The notes under the pieces are model-generated. The model did not search any database, was not told the origin of the DNA, and saw only the letters and a program-made list of their open reading frames with translations. The position numbers and the translations under genes were made by a program. From positions 186,001-250,000 of the forward strand of contig JACSRW010000025.1 of NCBI GenBank assembly GCA_014879565.1: a stretch of 64,000 nt of DNA. Reading direction: 5' to 3'. Positions 58,905-64,000 of the stretch are shown piece by piece; the first letter of the stretch is position 1; the number at the start of each line of letters is the position of its first letter. Source of the stretch: Chitinophagaceae bacterium. Its GTDB lineage: Bacteria > Bacteroidota > Bacteroidia > Chitinophagales > Chitinophagaceae.

Positions 58905-59984
58905 TCAGAATACCAGTGAAAACTTAACCGCTAACTGACGTAAGTCCGCCACAACGGGCTCCAGCAACGGAATTCCATTCAGTTTTCTTTCTGCTTCATA
59001 TTCCCTTTCCGGATCACCTGGCACCAATACTTTTTCTTCACCGGGCAGGGTGCGGCAGGAACGGAAACCCCGGATCCAGTGATCCATAGCCGATTTAAAT
59101 TCGTCAGCGGGCCGGAATGCATCAATCCGCATTGCCCCCAGAAAATGACCAATTCCCTTTCCGGGTTGCTGCGCAGGCATTGGCACATAAGCCGGGAAAG
59201 GCGGTACCCAGGGTGCGTAGTTGGCCCCGCTGAGTAAGGCGGAAAAAATATCCACCACGGCCCCCAGCGCATAGCCCTTATGCGAACCATGTTCCCGGTC
59301 GCCTCCGAGCGGCAGTAAGGCACCCCCCTTTTTCAGGATATTGGCATCATTGCTCGGATTCCCGTCTGCATCCTGTACCCAGCCATCCGGGGTATCAGCA
59401 TTCTTGCGCTGCAGCATTTCCAGTTTGCCATTGGCCGCTGTAGTGGTGGCCAGGTCAGCCACAAAGGCCGGTTCCTGCCCCGCTGGGGCGGCTACACAAA
59501 TGGGGTTGGTGCCAAGCATCTTGTCAATGGAAAAAGTAGGCGCCACCAGCGGACTGGCATTGGTCATTGCCACCCCGATCATATCGTGTTCCAGGGCCAT
59601 CATGGCATGGTAACCCGCAATACCAAAGTGGTTACTGTGCTGTACACTCACCCAACCCGTGCCGCATGTTTTTGCTTTTTCAATAGCCACCTGCATAGCA
59701 AAAGGGGCCACCACCAGTCCCAGGCCGCTATCGCCGTCCACAACTGCGGTGGAAGGGGTTTCATGAATGATTTTAATATCCGGAGTGGCATTGACTCTTT
59801 TGGCTTCCCAGAGCCGCACATATCCGCTCAGCCGCGCGATCCCATGCGAATCAATCCCGCGCAGGTCGGCCGACAATAAGGTTTTCGTGGCTGTTGCCGC
59901 ATGTTCCGGACTACAGCCAATGCTTTTGAATATACTTTCGGAGAAGGAGCAGAGTTGTTCGTAGGTGTAACGCGTATCAGACAT
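58905..59984 (-). CDS. Ldh family (malate/L-lactate/ureidoglycolate-type) NAD(P)-dependent dehydrogenase
   Basis: LLSADLRGIDSHGIARLSGYVRLWEAKRVNATPDIKI...GWVSVQHSNHFGIAGYHAMMALEHDMIGVAMTNASPLVAP; start set at MSDTRYTYEQ. Confidence 0.92.
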   Translation of the reverse strand: MSDTRYTYEQLCSFSESIFKSIGCSPEHAATATKTLLSADLRGIDSHGIARLSGYVRLWEAKRVNATPDIKIIHETPSTAVVDGDSGLGLVVAPFAMQVAIEKAKTCGTGWVSVQHSNHFGIAGYHAMMALEHDMIGVAMTNASPLVAPTFSIDKMLGTNPICVAAPAGQEPAFVADLATTTAANGKLEMLQRKNADTPDGWVQDADGNPSNDANILKKGGALLPLGGDREHGSHKGYALGAVVDIFSALLSGANYAPWVPPFPAYVPMPAQQPGKGIGHFLGAMRIDAFRPADEFKSAMDHWIRGFRSCRTLPGEEKVLVPGDPEREYEAERKLNGIPLLEPVVADLRQLAVKFSLVF

Positions 59985-59988
59985 GGGA

Positions 59989-59996
59989 CAAAGATA
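59989..59996 (-). promoter_or_regulatory. -7 element TATCTTTG exactly 4 nt upstream of the Ldh-family ATG
   Basis: Plus caaagata 59989-59996; CAT at 59982-59984. Confidence 0.5.
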
Positions 59997-60165
59997 AGAA
60001 AGGGTTGACAGGTTGAGCGGTTGATAAGCTGACAAGGGCAGCTCCTGTGCTTCCCCCGATTACCAGCACGGCTGTTTCTTTCAGAGGTTGTGCCCGGAGA
60101 AAACCCGGAATAACAAAAAGGATGATAAGCAACCGGAATTTCATACCGGAATATACAGAATCGGC

Positions 60166-60189
60166 AAAAAAAAATGCTCCCGGAGGAGC
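60166..60189 (-). terminator. Intrinsic terminator of ssb
   Basis: ATGCTCC-CGGA-GGAGCAT hairpin and a T-run on minus (aaaaaaaaa 60166-60174). Confidence 0.8.
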
Positions 60190-60212
60190 ATTTACTTCAT
60201 TGACTTATTTTT

Positions 60213-60653
60213 TTAAAAAGGAAGATCATCCACCGGTTCATTCATCTCATTTCCGCTATTCATGGATGTGCCTTGGGAAGAAGCGGGGGATGACTGCTGA
60301 TAGGAAGAGGGCCCGCTGCCGGCTTCTCCCCGGCCACCAAGCAACTGGATATCCCGGACACGAAGGGAAAGAGAAGCACCGGCGGTACCGTCCTGGCGCT
60401 GAAAAGAGCGTACTTCCGGCTGTCCTTCTGCGAATACCTGTTTTCCTTTGGTCAGATACTGGGCCACAGCTGTACGATCGGTCCAGTAAGCACAATCCAC
60501 CCAAATGGTTTTCTCTTGCTGATTGCCCTGGCTGTCTTTGTATTTTTCCGTATGGGCTACGGTGAAATTGATTACATTTTTTCCATTTACGGTGTTCACC
60601 ACACAATCCTTTCCGAGATTTCCGATAACCTGCATTTTAATCATAGTGCTCAA
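60213..60653 (-). CDS. ssb: Single-stranded DNA-binding protein
   Basis: MIKMQVIGNLGKDCVVNTVNGKNVINFTVAHTEKYKDSQGNQQEKTIWVDCAYW...acidic C-terminus MNEPVDDLPF. Confidence 0.95.
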   Translation of the reverse strand: MSTMIKMQVIGNLGKDCVVNTVNGKNVINFTVAHTEKYKDSQGNQQEKTIWVDCAYWTDRTAVAQYLTKGKQVFAEGQPEVRSFQRQDGTAGASLSLRVRDIQLLGGRGEAGSGPSSYQQSSPASSQGTSMNSGNEMNEPVDDLPF

Positions 60654-60752
60654 ATTTTAAAGTGACATAATTAAGTTAGGCACGAAAATACATTTTTCCC
60701 GATTCCTTTCAGCCGGGAAAAAACCCGGCTGCACCGTTTTTTCCCGGGGACT

Positions 60753-63311
60753 TTATTCTTCCGTTCGCGCACTGGCCGCATCAATGAGCCGTCCAAAAAA
60801 CAGGGCATTCATAAACAATTTACTGCCCCCAAGCCAGAAAGCCCGGAGGTTGGGATTATCGGCAATACTGATCACCCGGCCACTGCCCAGTACCGATACG
60901 AGTACGGCAGCGGAATTCTTTATTGCATCGGCATTTTCACGGCTTACCCATCCGCTTTGCAAGGGATTGCTGCCATAATAAAACGGCGTGCCATATGGAT
61001 TTTTGCTCTTTTCCATAAAGACCCGGTTGGCTTTAAAAAGACTGACCGTATTCCGGGTATAGCCAAAAGCAAGCGGGTGCGTAAGATCGGTTTCGGCGCC
61101 GAAAATCGCCCCGAAAATCTGCTGGGCCCCGTCTTTCTGCTCCCTGGCGGCATATGGAAGACGGCTGCTGCTGTCAACCGGCGCTTTGGCTCTTTTTATT
61201 TTTACATCCGTAATCCCGTTCTGGGCAGCCCAGCTTACAGCTTCTTCTGTCAGAACCAGGGTACCCCCGGCCTGTACCCAGGCTTTCAGTTTATCCCGAT
61301 TCAGTTCACTGTAATTTCCTCCCACCATAATCAGGGTATTGTATCGGTTTAGCTCGGCACGGTTAAAAACTACGGGCTCAAGATGAGTGGCTTTTATATT
61401 CATCCGCTGGTCCAGCAGGTGCCAGACTTCTCCGGCATCCAGGGCATTCACCCCGGGACCGGTAATCATCGCCACAGAAGGGCGGGCCACTGTCACAAAA
61501 CGGCTGCTGCCCAGATCCACTCCTTTCAGTGACATCCCCCCGTTAACCGCATAGGCATTGATCCCGTATTTATCCGCAATCCGGCTTACCCGTTCAAACA
61601 CCGCTGCACTGCTTTCCTTTTGCAGGGCTACGGGTACCAGCAAGGTACCGGGACTGAATTTTCCCGGGCCGCCATTCACAGCAGCTTCAAAACCGGAAGT
61701 AGCCACTTTCACCAGCAAACCTTCCTGCAGCATTTCATTCAGGGCTGCCGGTGCCAGCAATTCAGTCCATTCTAACAGGTAGGCATAGTCGCTTTTGCCG
61801 CCGCTTACCGCTTTAACGGTACGGGGTATTTCTCCCGTTTTTTCCCCGGATGCCGGCAACTGATTCAGTTCACGATAAGGAAGCCCGAATGCCAGCGGCA
61901 TCGTCCAGGAAGTAATGTCATAGAATATACTGTCGCGGAACTCCAGTACCTTATCAAAAATACCCCGGATCAGGCTGTGCTGTGGCTGGTTCAGTGATAC
62001 CATATACGCCGATCCCTTTTCAAACTCCGCATCCTTCCAGTTATCAGGAAGCCCATTCACTTCAATCTGGTGCCGTTGCAGCATGGTCACAAACTGCCGT
62101 GTTTTTTCCCGGTCATTTTTATCTCCGAAAACATAACCCTTCACCGGGTAAGCGGCCGCCCGGGCAGCCGCCTGTTTATAAAAGTCCCTTTGATAGTCCA
62201 GAAAGTCCCGGCGCATGGCCAGGGCGCCTTCCAGGGTAGACAGCGCCGTCACAAACTGGTTGCGTATGGTAAAGGGAAAACTGAGCAGTCCGTTGGTTGT
62301 TTCCTGCAGGTGCCCCCTCGATGATCCCTGCTCATACAGAATACCAATCGCCCCGTTTACATCCGGGTAAGTAGATCCTTTTCCATAATAAAAATCATCA
62401 TAGTTCTCTTTGGTGAAGTAGAGAGAACCAATCTTATCCAGGTAACGTGCGTGATAGCTGGCCAGTTTACCCGTCAGCTCCTGGTTTTTTTCCGGTGTCA
62501 GCGGATTGACGCGCGAAGGCACCCCCGGCTGAAAAAAGAAACTGGCATTGCTGCCCTGCTCATGATGATCATTTAGGATATTCGGTTTCCAGCGGTGAAA
62601 CCAGCGAAGCCGGTTCTGGCTTTCGGGATGGACGGCCGGCAGCCAGTCGCGGTTCAGGTCAAACCAGTAATGATTGAAACGGCCCCCGGGCCATACTTCA
62701 TTATATTCTCTGGAGAGTGGATCGCTGACCAGGTTTTTGCTTTTGTGCTGATTGGCCCAGGTCGAAAAACGCTGCAGCCCGTCCGGGTTAAAGGAAGGAT
62801 CCAGCAGGATCACGGTATTTTCAAGCAATTCCTCTATCTCTTTTCCTTCTGCCGCAGCCAGGTGATAAGCCGTCAGCAAACTGGCATTGGCCCCGCTTGG
62901 TTCATTGCCGTGAATGGAATGTCCCAGCCAGACCACCACCGGCATACCGGCCGTATTGAGCGAAGCAGAACGGGCCGGATCTGTCAGCTGCACATGCTGT
63001 TCCCGGATCTCCTCCAGTCTCGCATGATTTTTTGGTGCAGTGATCACCAGTAATACCTGCGGCCGGCTTTCATAGGTAAAACCCATTGTTTCCTGCTTAA
63101 CCCGCGAGGGCACCGCTTTCGCCAGCGCCTGCATGTAATTAACCAGCCGGTCATGGGTTACATGCCACTCACCCACTTCATGATAGATAATATCCTTCGG
63201 TTTGGGAACAGAAGGATTATAACGTACCTGCGCCGGCAGGTAATAAGATAAATCCTGCGCGTTAACCGATAAACAGCCCAGCAGGAAAAGCGAAGCAATT
63301 ATTTTTCTCAT
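60753..63311 (-). CDS. M14-family zinc carboxypeptidase, secreted, large
   Basis: Signal peptide; PVVVWLGHSIHGNEPSGANASLLTAYHLAA (HxxE-like zinc site), LLDPSFNPDGLQRFSTWAN, FDLNRDW, LNDHHEQGSNASFFF. Confidence 0.88.
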   Translation of the reverse strand: MRKIIASLFLLGCLSVNAQDLSYYLPAQVRYNPSVPKPKDIIYHEVGEWHVTHDRLVNYMQALAKAVPSRVKQETMGFTYESRPQVLLVITAPKNHARLEEIREQHVQLTDPARSASLNTAGMPVVVWLGHSIHGNEPSGANASLLTAYHLAAAEGKEIEELLENTVILLDPSFNPDGLQRFSTWANQHKSKNLVSDPLSREYNEVWPGGRFNHYWFDLNRDWLPAVHPESQNRLRWFHRWKPNILNDHHEQGSNASFFFQPGVPSRVNPLTPEKNQELTGKLASYHARYLDKIGSLYFTKENYDDFYYGKGSTYPDVNGAIGILYEQGSSRGHLQETTNGLLSFPFTIRNQFVTALSTLEGALAMRRDFLDYQRDFYKQAAARAAAYPVKGYVFGDKNDREKTRQFVTMLQRHQIEVNGLPDNWKDAEFEKGSAYMVSLNQPQHSLIRGIFDKVLEFRDSIFYDITSWTMPLAFGLPYRELNQLPASGEKTGEIPRTVKAVSGGKSDYAYLLEWTELLAPAALNEMLQEGLLVKVATSGFEAAVNGGPGKFSPGTLLVPVALQKESSAAVFERVSRIADKYGINAYAVNGGMSLKGVDLGSSRFVTVARPSVAMITGPGVNALDAGEVWHLLDQRMNIKATHLEPVVFNRAELNRYNTLIMVGGNYSELNRDKLKAWVQAGGTLVLTEEAVSWAAQNGITDVKIKRAKAPVDSSSRLPYAAREQKDGAQQIFGAIFGAETDLTHPLAFGYTRNTVSLFKANRVFMEKSKNPYGTPFYYGSNPLQSGWVSRENADAIKNSAAVLVSVLGSGRVISIADNPNLRAFWLGGSKLFMNALFFGRLIDAASARTEE

Positions 63312-63419
63312 AACTGTTTTTTGTACAGGCAGGGAAGATACAGAAATCCAGCAAACACACAGGCGGCCAATACATTAGACATTTCCCTGATTCGAAAATT
63401 CAGGCCCGTTTATTCTGAG

Positions 63420-63427
63420 TATATTTG
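63420..63427 (+). promoter_or_regulatory. -7 element TATATTTG upstream of mnmA
   Basis: Exact TAnnTTTG match, 30 nt before the ATG. Confidence 0.5.
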
Positions 63428-63457
63428 CAGATTGTTGCAGATTAAACTGAATGTATT

Positions 63458-64000
63458 ATGAGCCGGAAAGGTAAAGTGCTGGTGGCCATGAGCGGGGGTA
63501 TTGACAGTACCGTTACCGCCCTGATGCTGCATGACCAGGGCTATGAAGTGGTGGGTATCACCATGAAAACATGGGACTATGCCTCCAGCGGTGGCAGTAA
63601 AAAAGAAACAGGCTGCTGCAACCTGGATTCGTTCAATGATGCGCGGCAGGCGGCCGTTGAACATGGCTTTGCCCATTATATCCTGGATATAAGGGAAGAA
63701 TTCGGAGATTTTGTGATTGAAAATTTCGTGGAGGAATACCTGGCCGGACGCACGCCGAATCCTTGTGTACTCTGTAATACCCATATCAAATGGCGCGCCC
63801 TGCTGAAAAGAGCCGATGCCCTGGGATGCGAGTTTATTGCCACCGGCCATTACGCAAAAATCAGGCAGCATGATAATGGCCGCTATGTGATCAGTAAAGC
63901 GGTGGATGATACGAAAGACCAGAGTTATGTACTCTGGGGACTGCAGCAGGATTTGCTCAGCCGTACCCTGCTTCCGCTGGGACCTTACCGCAAAACTGAG
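63458..64000 (+). CDS. mnmA: tRNA-specific 2-thiouridylase (5' part, runs off the window end)
   Basis: MSRKGKVLVAMSGGIDSTVTALMLHDQGYEVVGITMKTWDY...GRTPNPCVLCNTHIKWRALLKRADALGCEFIATGHYAKI. Confidence 0.95.
   Translation, partial: MSRKGKVLVAMSGGIDSTVTALMLHDQGYEVVGITMKTWDYASSGGSKKETGCCNLDSFNDARQAAVEHGFAHYILDIREEFGDFVIENFVEEYLAGRTPNPCVLCNTHIKWRALLKRADALGCEFIATGHYAKIRQHDNGRYVISKAVDDTKDQSYVLWGLQQDLLSRTLLPLGPYRKTE

Noticed and set aside
60710-60731. CAGCCGGG-AAAAAA-CCCGGCTG hairpin as terminator of the M14 gene
   Set aside because: Good stem, but no T-run follows it on the minus strand, so terminator function is not supported by sequence alone

Overview
The window is a Bacteroidota chromosome segment. 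Family-level resemblance suggests Chitinophagaceae or a relative, but this is inferred from protein content and not proven. Left end (about 1-12.7 kb, minus strand): the core tRNA(Thr-Tyr-Gly-Thr)-tuf-tRNA(Trp)-secE-nusG-rplKAJL-rpoBC region, followed by hpf, xerC and rpsU. Here the classical operon is divided by intrinsic terminators and Bacteroidota-type promoters (TTTG-N~19-TAnnTTTG), and an opposite-strand helix-hairpin-helix (HhH) gene sits between rplL and rpoB. The middle contains: ribE plus a six-gene, mostly translationally coupled envelope-type cluster (acyltransferase, GT2, two methyltransferases, desaturase-like protein, two large membrane proteins); hscA; an FkbM-like gene; a type IX secretion pair (PorV-like and long PorU-like, with Cys/His protease motifs); tyrS; a tRNA-Gln; a gliding-motility C-terminal (T9SS type B) protein; a nucleotide-sugar cassette; waaA; tdk; ccmB/ccsA; and gdhA. 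The right part holds amn, a tandem ABC ATPase, a very large TraB/GumN-domain protein, queA with a structured leader, aspartate kinase, an Ldh-family dehydrogenase, ssb, an M14 peptidase and the 5' part of mnmA. I saw no CRISPR array, transposon, prophage or rRNA. The observations most worth a second look are the structured queA leader, the promoter/terminator partitioning of the rpl/rpo region, predicted leaderless promoters exactly 4 nt before several start codons, the coupled envelope cluster, and the hairpin repeats shared by the tRNA operon and the rplK leader. All calls come from reading the sequence and the supplied ORFs; no database or folding program was run.
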